A DNA stretch of 64,000 bases from Gammaproteobacteria bacterium. GTDB taxonomy: Bacteria; Pseudomonadota; Gammaproteobacteria; Chromatiales; Chromatiaceae. Shown here in pieces: positions 48,901-55,047 of this stretch. The notes under the pieces are model-generated. The model made no database searches, was not told the origin of the DNA, and saw nothing but the letters and a program-made list of their open reading frames with translations. The position numbers and the translations under genes are program-made. Where the stretch lies: the NCBI GenBank assembly GCA_024275295.1, contig JAJRZI010000116.1, forward strand, positions 1 through 64,000. Direction: 5' to 3'. Position 1 is the stretch's first letter. Every line of letters starts with the position of its first letter.

Positions 48901-49903
48901 AGGGGTAGGTGCCATCCGGGTCGTAGATCGTACCCTCTTCATGACCATGGCACTCAATACAGAGATCAACCTTAGTGTAGCCCTTGCCATGACCAAAGCC
49001 ACCGATATGCTGGTGGCACTTCTCGGTACAGTTCTCACCCGCTGTTCCGTTGGGATCACCCCGATCACCATTGAGATGCAGTTGATCCGCACCTGTACCA
49101 TCATTCTTGAAATGACCCGTTTTGGTATGACAGACCTGGCAGACACCATCCAGGGTGGCATCACTGTCAGCAAAGGAGTTGCTGCCGGTTCGGCCAAAGA
49201 ATTTAACCTGTTTCCAGGTACTGGTGCCTGGCACCTTGATTTGATCCCGAATAATTTTTCCATAGATGACACCATAGGTATCACCCGCTGCAATATAAGA
49301 GGTGTCAACAGTACCATCCAGCGTCAGGGTGGTTGTGGTGTTGCTCAGTATCCGATAACTGAGATTGCCAACAGGTCGGCCACGGCGGTCACGCACATTG
49401 ACATCAGGGAAGACAACACGGCCTGCATGCTCATCGGCAGTCCAGGTTGCACTGGCATCAGTCAGAGTACTGGTTGCACCTGAAGTGACTGCTGTCAGGG
49501 TGCCGGTAGCCAGGTAAGCGGCGCTGCCATAGGCCTGTATCTGCGGTTGATTGTGGGGGTTGTGGCAATCTTTGCACTCCATATTCCAGGTGCCATGCTG
49601 CTGGCTGATTTGGTCACTGGAGTGTGGCACCCGGTAGGGGGCCAGTGCCGGGCCGGTATGACAACTCCAGCAGAGATTGTTCGCCTCGGTATTATCACCC
49701 CCCATATCAGGGTTGGGGGCCGAGGCCTTCAGCAGACTACCCAATGAACCATGCAGGTCATGGCAGCTGAGGCAGCCAATATCAGGGAGTATGGGGTTGG
49801 AGGGTTCGTGGGGGTAATCCAGTCCATAAACAACTGAAGCCATAGTGGCTAAAACTAGAGCTAGAGCACCATGCTTAATGAATAGTATTACCTTTGCTGC
49901 CAT
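39905..49903 (-). CDS. Giant exported multihaem protein B: 13-haem-motif domain, Ig-like calcium repeats, two beta-helices, C-terminal repeat modules
   Basis: The 3332-residue protein is a paralogue of protein A, with the same mature N-terminus (GLDYPHEPSNPILP). Residues 44 to about 728 have ten CxxCH motifs, two CxxxCH (CTEKCH, CAAQCH) and one CxxxxCH (CLRSGCH). An EF-hand-type loop, DTNGDGKISLAE, sits at 409-420 just before motif 8. Then come three Ig-like repeats with acidic loops (about 753-1140), a beta-helix (about 1145-1500), two more Ig-like repeats (1534-1790), fibronectin-like repeats, a second, longer beta-helix (about 2001-2560), and a C-terminal array of three ~150-residue modules (NISYFGGTSATALDSNDGST type; starts near 2761, 2918 and 3183) with one fibronectin III domain (about 3071-3170). 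The C-terminal modules are absent from protein A. Secretion route and function are unknown. Confidence 0.92.
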   Translation of the reverse strand: MAAKVILFIKHGALALVLATMASVVYGLDYPHEPSNPILPDIGCLSCHDLHGSLGSLLKASAPNPDMGGDNTEANNLCWSCHTGPALAPYRVPHSSDQISQQHGTWNMECKDCHNPHNQPQIQAYGSAAYLATGTLTAVTSGATSTLTDASATWTADEHAGRVVFPDVNVRDRRGRPVGNLSYRILSNTTTTLTLDGTVDTSYIAAGDTYGVIYGKIIRDQIKVPGTSTWKQVKFFGRTGSNSFADSDATLDGVCQVCHTKTGHFKNDGTGADQLHLNGDRGDPNGTAGENCTEKCHQHIGGFGHGKGYTKVDLCIECHGHEEGTIYDPDGTYPYFPNGSTKTSRGFGSVIPHTTHTESWTTNGANWETTKPAGAGDDDLRGPGIYCSSCHDTDNMPTFRKDGAYAADDTNGDGKISLAETSVCAGCHSPGGDYNGVNSVDGSVGAKDNWHSEGIYDADYNFKPGKEKWCAGCHDSDPSHIVIADRGIDVTAPKVIGNEKEVFNYGVGWGFYKTGHGTPSSTTLPATGGIKPGPDKSCTYCHQSIKLHIDGNARTFDCSDGCDSNEYGTSYRMRFFAGSAPLKMPRIGGGVQTTDFLLCLRSGCHGDITTAFTDPAATNSNFYDLAAGGSLHYKHLSHIPNLIKADWGATFNSRLTCITCHNPHGTKNHSMIRTGELVGYTPIRLWFWNTAFGPLPNPPGTPNPSNVTLAASNESILISNSVDPYCAAQCHGAGNWREISRTPFQATDQTPLLNWAGISEFENDGVSPDAAAAGSLFKFQVEYLDYDNDAPTAIYLWLDANDNGTYEDPAEKHALQPVAVESAPYVLGVDYATNITLSKAGDNIIKYKFSAADLDGAASGAPTLDSTLQIQNAPPTLEWTAESVDYSSDGVHPDNGANGGSYSFRVTYIDDDGDSCPASGSINIQVWIDANDNGYEAGEKFNMTEVSAGDTNCTTAGGGKLYYYTTTLSAAGSHNYKFYASDGTDAATGAPATSNSTVTVAADANTVPVLAWITESCRTAGVTPPRGASSATFEFRVNYTDDDGQCATGGAAADIQVWVDKNNDSAYAISEKINLTAVDAGDVDCTTAGGGKLYSSGAVSITTPNTGIAYEFHATDGIAADNAVGDPVTTGGTVDVYNAKTVKASGGDYTSVQAAITALAGNTTLLVDPGTYGAVSFSYSDDNWNILSTCGADSTLISAGGTGDALFTADSFGTTFDGLSFTGGGGRGVVTNGGSITIKNSKIYGNAGYGAQLQTTVTLLDSEIYNNSGGGITTNGGSYTFTNLTVRNNTATTAGAGIFWQNLVAPATLTNVTIKDNSTSAAGGGMYSNGTTVNITDCTITGNIAGTDAGAWALGNGSSNGTLTNCVVAGNAATVKGGAFTTNGGTLDIVNSTLAYNSANGGDGGLLWNQNGPTTLSNSIIWNNSASGTGHVAFSNGGAVSLADVVIQNDGDGILNDAPYPYSANITFGLTGYSSANDPNFVDVATGDYHLQVPSDAIDNAGLGAPANDRDGNLRSNPDIGAYEYMASGTGGGEPTLAWTGEANFISDGVNPDDAVGGTSFEFRVDYTDAEGIAPAIIELWIDEDADDAFEASEKYVMTAAGGGGQYGDGNYTNGERYTKSLVLTRPGGGYLNYRIIASDGITAASGLPVAVNRVFVGNRVPTVSWPGDTNYTADGVHPDVSDSGSSYVFRIMYTDPDNTPPVLAQVWIDENDSTFYDSNEYNNMTVETPDAAQYRDGVYSNGEYFTFTKPIYKAGDGRIYYRFAFSDGVDDATGAPASQQLAKERYSRYFKVEEYKTNAGVTSVAAASSTSLSVSMAYTGDQDSDNLLKVEYGVKPGDTNGWTTWATATSPSSPYTPTITGLISGETYDVKMTFSDPDGVLGTAAVTESVTLPVYATTPDTATAVAGSDPSINISMPYSHDGNGNNTYTIQYRINTPQGSWINWGTNPKAHATSPYTDTITGLVAAEGYDVKLTYNDADGINGTNGTQTILNVTMPTVHTVCPSGCGYTTIQTAIDAAASGDMVEVKASGSPYSENIVFDALDDGVYVKSDGGFGSVTIRGASTATNLPVVKFTAAVTPVPTLDGFTIDNQKHDGTLSNGIFIENGANPTIKNSVIAGNRVDVWNANIGAGIHIAQGGATIEDSRIGSTTAGGGNNGEFGGGIYARTAAGGPYNLTISNSTISYNTVNTSGAGINLTSFNGVVDITNSTLANNSTPNQGGGLYLTGTIATVTLSNAIISNNSASNADGGGIYSTSPIAIEDSTISANVIPSVKFGAGIFLSGSAAALEMDGSTVTGHSGSRGAGIYMTGSTAALPLSISNSTLSSNTAAAYGGALYLSTITNPAILDSVTISNNSAQYGGAIYMGNAPLTMMDSTIDSNSASAKAGGLHFNQAASIANITGSTISNNSATGGVGIYTQNGASVTAVDTTIISNIGSSSSGAGIENQSSTLSLNRSYIKGNKSAGFGGGLYNTGTATATLTNTIITGNVGGDADYENGGGIFNKSTATLNLYSCTISGNYAQNNGGGLYTDAITTVRVENTIIFGNTSRNTGADLYGALTSAEVTYSDIGGWTAGGATNPTPIDPEFVLVDQASIGTPTTGGDYHLKSISTLIDIGGGANVPADDVEAQYRPVDGDGNGSVAVDIGADEHVDASDSTAAGMASAIMASNTSIDVTMPYTGDGNLNNSYTVDYKLASEPTLWSNWVTNAVRVPSIYTTSITGLTAGETYDVRMTYNDINGVTGTNPQTVFGIVLPGTGKAVLHPSGTAIADNISYFGGTSATALDSNDGSTSYGRSTGSSYDYYLDIDDLSTAGTINSVQVFVVARRDGSSGTANFDIDIQSGGTRDSDNAYHSLSTSSYATFAGKVYATDPSTGAAWTADAVNNLMVIVDHRDRTDMRVTEVYVVINDTPPTPLDTNIHPSAAATGDNISYVGGTAATAMDSNDGSTSYGWYNDATTDSYSEMDDPSPAGVINSVTVKAVGRREDFNYASFRLGLKTYATEYFSAALSYTSTSYITKAGTTYTTNPSTGLAWTWSEVNDLVAIVDHTDLDDMRISELYITINHQPEDVRPAAVTDLTIGTVTDATVQLSWTAPGDDGATGTATSYDIRYNTVPLISASWGTSTQVAGEPTPSVAGSSETFTVTGLNPETLYYFAIKTLDEVPNTSGSSNVPSVITTVAPSILTLHPSGANASDTASSYVGGTAATVYDTNDGLTSYGRSNGSANDYYLEMDNPAVTGTIQSVQVKALVRSVSGTINFDIDLKSGATTVSDNANHTTSSTTFTTYSGALYTTDPNTGAAWSWAAINALVAIVDHTDATDMVITEISLEVKYLP

Positions 49904-49992
49904 ATCTAAACACCAATTTCACAGTACCCATGACCAAGCCACTGATGCATACAGCCAAAGCACTACTGCAGCACCCCACACAATAAAAGAGC

Positions 49993-50057
49993 GATAAAAG
50001 CGGCCGCACAATGCACAGATCAAACCCCTGTTTTGATCTGCAATCCGCTTTTTTATC
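49993..50057 (-). promoter_or_regulatory. Nested inverted repeats upstream of giant protein B
   Basis: The inner repeat is CAGATCAAA (50016-50024) with TTTGATCTG (50032-50040), perfect over 9 bp with a 7-nt loop. The outer repeat is GATAAAAGCGG (49993-50003) with CCGCTTTTTTATC (50045-50057). It lies about 90-155 bp ahead of the start of giant protein B. It could be a leader structure, an attenuator or an operator. Confidence 0.45.
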
Positions 50058-50308
50058 ACCCCTTAAACTGCTGATCGGTAACACAGCAGAAATCTTTAGC
50101 ATTACCAGTCTTTTAAATCACACAATCTACAAGTGGTATTTTTGATTACTTGGAGCCTGACCTACATATATGCCGCAATCAATCAGCGATTTTAGAGATG
50201 GGTATGCTACATAAGAATATAAACCGCATTACATATAAAAAAGCTGATCAAAATAGTATTTTACTTCTGCCTGCCTGCTCTAGCCGGTGGTTTAAATAGC
50301 CCAAAAAG

Positions 50309-50324
50309 TGTGATGCTTGTCACA
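50309..50324. promoter_or_regulatory. Perfect CRP/Vfr-type palindrome
   Basis: TGTGA-TGCTTG-TCACA matches the CRP half-site consensus in both arms with the standard 6-bp spacer. It is about 405 bp from the start of giant protein B and about 470 bp from the XRE gene. A class I adenylate cyclase gene (cyaA) is in this window, so cAMP-CRP signalling is likely to exist in the organism. The distance to either gene start is large, so which one it serves, if any, is uncertain. Confidence 0.5.
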
Positions 50325-50704
50325 AATTACCACACAGAAAAACATACATTTTTATAGTAAAAAAACCGGGACAATGCATATAAAGCACGCCCTCATACAG
50401 CATTGGCTATTACTCTATACTTCACTCCATCTTGACCACTTTTCAGCTTGTTTTTTATCTCAAAAATGCATATTAAATACCAAGGATTCACTCAGAAAAC
50501 AATTATAACTTTATGTTTTTAATAACTATTCATCAACAAGAAGAGGGCTTCATTTGCATTGTACAAATCCGTCATAAAAAACATACAGCCCACCTCAGCA
50601 CTCTCGCCAGCACCGTATAAACCCATCAAAAGCAGGCAAAACACTATTGCTTATCTACCGCCCTTAATTCAATCAAATCTTAATTTTTGTCACCTCTTAT
50701 GTAA

Positions 50705-50719
50705 TTTAGGGAACCTAAA
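50705..50719. promoter_or_regulatory. Perfect 15-bp palindrome upstream of the XRE gene, candidate auto-operator
   Basis: TTTAGG-GAA-CCTAAA lies 77 bp ahead of the XRE start codon. Small XRE repressors commonly bind palindromes of this size at their own promoters. The link is inferred from position. Confidence 0.45.
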
Positions 50720-50795
50720 GATCCCTCACTTTTATGCCGCTAGCTTCAACGACACTTGAGTTAACGCAAAATTTTCCCGGAGAGGGAGTTTATTT

Positions 50796-51149
50796 ATGAC
50801 TAACATTAACAGAATAGCCGACTATCAAATTTCACTTGGCGAGAGATTACGCTGCAGACGCCGCGAGAAGGGCTGGACACAAGATCAGCTGGCTGCACAT
50901 GCCGGCACCAATCAGGCAGTAATTCAAAAGATTGAGAATGGCCGCAGTTTGCGCCCAAGAAAGATTAACGAAATTGCATCTGCACTTGAGGTTACACCCT
51001 CCTGGTTGATGTTTGGTGAAGAGCCAAACAACAACCTAAACACTGAAGCACGCACTGTCGCTGAAGCATGGTCACGCCTTCCTGAACCTTTCCGCTCACG
51101 CATCAGAGCTGAAATTCTGCATTACGCCCAGACAACTCTCTCCAATTAG
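50796..51149 (+). CDS. XRE-family transcriptional regulator
   Basis: The protein has 117 residues with an N-terminal HTH_3 domain (LGERLRCRRREKGWTQDQLAAHAGTNQAVIQKIENGRSLRPRKINEIASALEVTPSWLMFGE), the classic five-helix Cro/C1 pattern. The C-terminal 45 residues (RTVAEAWSRLPEPFRSRIRAEI) are helical and probably mediate dimerisation. It has a strong ribosome-binding site (GGAGAGGGAG) and its own terminator. It is not obviously in an operon, and its targets are unknown; the adjacent giant-cytochrome promoter region is the nearest candidate. Confidence 0.93.
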   Translation: MTNINRIADYQISLGERLRCRRREKGWTQDQLAAHAGTNQAVIQKIENGRSLRPRKINEIASALEVTPSWLMFGEEPNNNLNTEARTVAEAWSRLPEPFRSRIRAEILHYAQTTLSN

Positions 51150-51175
51150 CTGTTATTAAGACAGCACATAACAGA

Positions 51176-51225
51176 TAAGCCCGCTCCGGATCACCCTATT
51201 TGGTGAAACCGGGAGCAGGGGCTTA
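51176..51225 (+). terminator. Long hairpin terminator after the XRE gene
   Basis: TAAGCCC-GCTCC-GG and CC-GGGAGC-A-GGGGCTTA form a long imperfect stem whose top is TCACC/GGTGA around CTATTT. There is no strong T run, so termination efficiency is uncertain; it may also be a structured 3' end. Confidence 0.55.
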
Positions 51226-51396
51226 GAGCACCTACCCTATCAGGTATTCCACTCTATCCTCTGTTGCAGATAAAATGGCCTCCTGTCACTGTGAACAGAT
51301 GGGCAGGACAATGCATGCGGATATTCCACTCTTTCGATCTACTGGTGGGATATTGCCTCAACTGATCCCTAATCAACCATTTTTGAGACACCTTTC

Positions 51397-52158
51397 ATGT
51401 GCCAACTACTCGGTATGAACTGCAACGTGCCAACCGATATCTGCTTCTCATTCAAAGGCTTTAGTGAGCGCGGCGGGGCCACCGATGAACACAAGGATGG
51501 TTGGGGTATCGCCTTTTTTGAGGATAAGGGCTGCCGCTCATTCCTGGATCCATATCCATCTGCCAGCTCAACCGTATCCTCTCTGGTTAAAAGTTACCCT
51601 ATAAAATCCTGCAATGTTATTTCACATATCCGCAAGGCCACTCATGGGGAGGTCACCCTTGATAACACCCACCCCTTTACCCGTGAACTCTGGGGGCAAT
51701 ACTGGGTTTTCGCCCATAATGGCGATCTAAAATCATTTCACCCCGACTTTCAGGGAGACTATCTTCCAGTAGGCTCCACCGATAGCGAGCAGGCTTTTTG
51801 CCTGATACTCTAACAGCTAAAGCAGCGCTTTCCTGAGAGGCCAACCGCACAGGAGATTGCAGATGAACTCCAGAGATGTGCTGACAAGATTGCCACTCAT
51901 GGCATATTCAATTTTCTTCTCTCCAACGGAGTCTGCCTGTTTGCATACTGCACCACCAGTCTCTCCTATCTGATAAGGCAATACCCATTTTCAACGGCGC
52001 AGCTTAAGGATAGAGATATTGAATTGGATTTCAGCAAGATTGCCGGGCAGGATGATCGGGTAGCCGTGATTGCCACAGAACCATTAACAACCAATGAAGC
52101 GTGGAAAGCATTTCCAAAAGGGCAGGTGCTCATTTTTCAAGATGGTGCCGTTATATAG
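51397..52158 (+). pseudogene. YafJ-type class II glutamine amidotransferase, interrupted by an in-frame stop
   Basis: This Ntn-fold family uses Cys2 as nucleophile ([14 protein letters not shown]). The N-terminal half shows [46 protein letters not shown] and [16 protein letters not shown] at 51811-51813 then interrupts. The same frame continues for 114 codons with recognisable family sequence (FPERPTAQEIADEL, HGIFNFLLSNG, VAVIATEPLTTNEAW) to TAG at 52158, for a total of 253 codons, close to the usual ~255. The terminal TAG is formed at the junction with a MITE-like element, so the last residues may also be altered. Substrate is unknown for the family. Confidence 0.85.
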
Positions 52159-52297
52159 AGACCTTTGCACGAAGATGAGATTTTCGTGAGAGCAAGGCAA
52201 AAACAGGCGAAAAAGCGGAGTTTACTCAAGTAAATGAGCATTTTGAGCCTGTTTTTAACGCCGCTATCGCGGAAAGATCGCTTCGTGCAAAGGTCTC
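52158..52297. mobile_element. 140-bp MITE-like element with 17-bp terminal inverted repeats and 5-bp direct repeats
   Basis: The ends GAGACCTTTGCACGAAG and CTTCGTGCAAAGGTCTC are perfect 17-bp inverted repeats. They are flanked by ATATA on both sides (52153-52157 and 52298-52302), a likely target duplication. Inside, AAAAACAGGC and GCCTGTTTTT form a second stem capped by TTTACT-CA-AGTAAA. There is no coding capacity. GAGACCTTTGCA-type ends are, from memory, shared by certain IS families, so it may be mobilised in trans by such a transposase. It overlaps the 3' end of the amidotransferase frame. Confidence 0.8.
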
Positions 52298-52310
52298 ATA
52301 TAGATTATCA

Positions 52311-53576
52311 TCAGCCTGCCTCACGATAGAGTCTACAGGCTGCAATCCGCTGTTCAATCTGCTGTTTTAGCTTATTAAACGCGGGGCTGCCAATCTCTCC
52401 AAAGCGCTGTTTAAATTCCTTTTCTGTCATATTTTCCGGTAGATCACGCACCTTAGGCATCAGATCCTCTTCAGCCGCACCACGGGCAAGCAGGCGTTGT
52501 ACCCTGCGGGCATGATCTGCTGACAGGGTTGCTATCTCACCAAAGCGCGTGCCTGCCCTGTCTGCGGCCAGATCAGTAAAACTAAATCCACTCCGCCCTT
52601 TTGAATCTATAACCTCTTTGTACAACCCAACAGCATCTGCCAATTTTGCATCGCCGGTTGCTGCCAATGCTGCTGACCCCACAAAATGCTCAACAAAATC
52701 TTTACGCCGATCCAGTGTCAGAACAAATCTGCGGGGTAGAGGCAGATCTGACGTCTTGGGCATCAGTACATTAAAACCTCTTGGCATAACATAGGCAGCC
52801 AACACTGTCAGTGCCGCCCGGTTCTCTGCAACCGGGTCGCCATTTTTTGAACGCCGCTGAGCATAGGCAAACAGCGGACGCATGATGTACATAACCGATG
52901 ACCGGTGCTTCAGTCCCGGTTGCCGTGTCAGCTCTGCCATCTTGCTGTAGTAGCTGCGGATACGCGCTCTGTCCTGCGGTGAAATCAGATGTGATTTAAC
53001 CTTGGCAATCAGCTCTGGCTTCCACCTGTAGACAACCTGCATGGTGCCATTTGAAAAGCTTAATTTTTTGATGGTCTCTTTGATAAGCTGTCTGTCTTCA
53101 CTATGGAAGAGGTATTGCATAATCTCAACTAAAACAAAATCTGCAAGACGCCCCGGTATAGAAACCCGGCCAACATGCAGTTCAGAAACAGTGGTTTTGC
53201 CCTGGGTTTCTGCAACTGTTAGCTGTAGATTTATATAGTTATTTACGGGGTTTTGAGGTAGTTGAATGCTGGCTTGAAGTTTGAGCTGCCCGGGTAGCAG
53301 TTTGATAACAGCACCACCAGAACCTGTGTTTTTTATCAGGTAGTTGGCTGCCAGCGTGAGATCCTTTTCACTCAGATTCAAAATATGCAGCGCACCTGCT
53401 CGCAACCGATAGGGGTTATTCTGAGCAATGATCCTGCGCGCCCGTTCAATATCCCGGTGGGTAAGGGTATCAGCGGCCTCAATCCTTGGCATGGGTTCGA
53501 GGCCAAACCATACTAGAAGCCCAAGCCCCAGTGGCAACAGTGATAACAACAGCAGACTAAAAAAAAGGCGCCGCAT
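52311..53576 (-). CDS. Membrane-anchored hypothetical protein (421 aa)
   Basis: I do not recognise a named family. The N-terminus has one TM or uncleaved signal (FFSLLLLSLLPLGLGLLVWFG), so most of the protein should be periplasmic. The N-terminal half is beta-rich (GGAVIKLLPGQLKLQASIQL). The C-terminal half is helical with a conserved-looking segment (VEHFVGSAALAATGDAKLADAVGLYKE, then GFSFTDLAADRAGTRFGE). It lies directly downstream of lysA on the same strand (30 bp), so it is probably co-transcribed with it. Confidence 0.75.
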   Translation of the reverse strand: MRRLFFSLLLLSLLPLGLGLLVWFGLEPMPRIEAADTLTHRDIERARRIIAQNNPYRLRAGALHILNLSEKDLTLAANYLIKNTGSGGAVIKLLPGQLKLQASIQLPQNPVNNYINLQLTVAETQGKTTVSELHVGRVSIPGRLADFVLVEIMQYLFHSEDRQLIKETIKKLSFSNGTMQVVYRWKPELIAKVKSHLISPQDRARIRSYYSKMAELTRQPGLKHRSSVMYIMRPLFAYAQRRSKNGDPVAENRAALTVLAAYVMPRGFNVLMPKTSDLPLPRRFVLTLDRRKDFVEHFVGSAALAATGDAKLADAVGLYKEVIDSKGRSGFSFTDLAADRAGTRFGEIATLSADHARRVQRLLARGAAEEDLMPKVRDLPENMTEKEFKQRFGEIGSPAFNKLKQQIEQRIAACRLYREAG

Positions 53577-53606
53577 ATTCTAATCCATTAACCACAAATG
53601 GGCAGG

Positions 53607-54854
53607 TCAAGGCAGTATCGATTCGCCCCGATAGAGATCCGTAATTTTTTCCCGCTCACGCACAAGGTACATCTGATCACCATCAACCATCACCTCAGCC
53701 ACGCGGGGTCTGGAGTTATAGTTGGAGCTCATGGTAAATCCGTACGCACCACTGGATCGCACTGCCAGCAGCTCTCCATTTTTAAGCTTCAGCTCCCGCG
53801 CCCTGCCCAGAAAATCACCTGTTTCACAGACTGGGCCAACCAGATCAAAGCAACCCGGTATGCCATCATCACTCTGCACCACAGGGATGATCTCCTGGAC
53901 AGCCTGATAGAGTGACGGGCGCAGCAGATCATTCATGGCGGCATCAATGATTGCAAAGTCTTTATTTGGGGTCGGTTTGATGTACTCAACCTGGGTCAGC
54001 AAAATACCCGCATTCCCGGCTATTGCACGGCCAGGCTCAATGCAGATCTCTAAAGCAGCATCACCCAAACGCTCACACAGCGCAGTTGCATACTCAGCAG
54101 GCAGCGGCGGCTCTTCATCGGTGTAGCGGATACCCAGGCCGCCACCCAGATCCAGATGATCCAACACAATACCTCTGGATTTTAGCTTTTTGACCAGCGC
54201 CAACACACGATCCAGAGCATCCAGAAAGGGGGGCAAAGAGGTCAGCTGAGAACCAATATGGCAGTCGATTCCAGAAATTCGGATATTCTCCAGCTTGGTG
54301 GCTCGATTATAGACAGCCAGCGCCTGATCAATCTCAAGACCAAACTTGTTCTCTTTTAATCCTGTTGAAATATAAGGGTGAGTGCCCGCATCGACATCCG
54401 GGTTGACCCGTACCGCAATGGGCGCCCGGAGACCCATCTCACCGGCGACCTGATCAAGGCGCTCAAGCTCAGGGGCAGATTCGACGTTGAAGCAACGGAT
54501 ACCCACCTCCAGCGCCCGACGCATCTCATCCGCCCGCTTGCCCACACCTGAAAAGACCACTTTACCGGCATCACCACCCGCAGCCAACACGCGCTCCAGC
54601 TCACCCACCGAGACGATGTCAAAACCGGAACCCAGCTTAGCCAGCACATTTAATACCGCCAGATTGGAGTTGGCCTTGACGGCAAAACAGACCAAATGCG
54701 GCTGCGCTTTAAAGGCCTCATCAAAGGCACGCCAATGGCGCTCAAGCGTGGCTCTGGAGTATACATAGCAGGGCGTGCCCCAACGCCGGGCAATCTGCTC
54801 TAATGGCACATCTTCGGCATACAGCCGGCCATCGCGATATTTAAAGTGATCCAT
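53607..54854 (-). CDS. lysA: Diaminopimelate decarboxylase
   Basis: LysA converts meso-diaminopimelate to lysine with PLP. The 415 residues include the PLP lysine in VCFAVKANSNLAVL (about residue 60), the GSGFDIVSVGEL turn, HIGSQL, LDLGGGLGI, the EPGRAIAG phosphate-binding loop, and the active-site Cys/Tyr motifs GPVCETGDFL and GAYGFTMSSNYN. It is 13 bp from lptM, as in Pseudomonas; dapF, often next, is not found here. Confidence 0.98.
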   Translation of the reverse strand: MDHFKYRDGRLYAEDVPLEQIARRWGTPCYVYSRATLERHWRAFDEAFKAQPHLVCFAVKANSNLAVLNVLAKLGSGFDIVSVGELERVLAAGGDAGKVVFSGVGKRADEMRRALEVGIRCFNVESAPELERLDQVAGEMGLRAPIAVRVNPDVDAGTHPYISTGLKENKFGLEIDQALAVYNRATKLENIRISGIDCHIGSQLTSLPPFLDALDRVLALVKKLKSRGIVLDHLDLGGGLGIRYTDEEPPLPAEYATALCERLGDAALEICIEPGRAIAGNAGILLTQVEYIKPTPNKDFAIIDAAMNDLLRPSLYQAVQEIIPVVQSDDGIPGCFDLVGPVCETGDFLGRARELKLKNGELLAVRSSGAYGFTMSSNYNSRPRVAEVMVDGDQMYLVREREKITDLYRGESILP

Positions 54855-54867
54855 AATTGATGCTGCT

Positions 54868-54996
54868 CTACGTCTTCTCTTCTTGTTCCTGCTGTGGTGC
54901 CTGTTCCGGCATATACAGCGATCCTTTCTGCCCGCAGGCGCTCAACAAGCTACTCATCACAAGCAATAAAATTACAAGACAATGCGTGGTTTTCAT
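54868..54996 (-). CDS. lptM: LPS-assembly lipoprotein LptM (YifL)
   Basis: The product is a 42-residue lipoprotein. The signal MKTTHCLVILLLVMSSLLSA is followed by the lipobox Cys and the family hallmark CGQKGSLYMP; the tail is Gln/Glu/Pro-rich. LptM stabilises the LptD-LptE outer-membrane LPS translocon. The small size and position just upstream of lysA match the yifL-lysA or yifL-dapF arrangement of other gammaproteobacteria. A GAGAGG ribosome-binding site is near the start. Confidence 0.93.
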   Translation of the reverse strand: MKTTHCLVILLLVMSSLLSACGQKGSLYMPEQAPQQEQEEKT

Positions 54997-55047
54997 TTGA
55001 AAAACCTCTCTACCTTACACAAGAGAGGAAGTATAAACTGCTGCAGA

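Larger units (their letters stand above)
49904..50795. other. ~890-bp AT-rich regulatory region between giant protein B and the XRE regulator
   Basis: No convincing coding sequence is present. The region holds a nested hairpin close to the giant gene, a perfect CRP-type palindrome, and a perfect 15-bp palindrome near the regulator (each listed separately). Its AT-richness and lack of genes fit a divergent control region. Confidence 0.55.

Noticed and set aside
40532-49483. Long plus-strand frames opposite giant protein B (up to 355 residues)
   Set aside because: Same reason: antisense shadows of a 3332-codon gene, with compositions rich in Ile, Arg and His and no family signal.
50317-50759. 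Two 60-70 codon plus-strand frames ahead of the XRE gene
   Set aside because: AT-rich sequence with no conserved features; they overlap likely regulatory palindromes.
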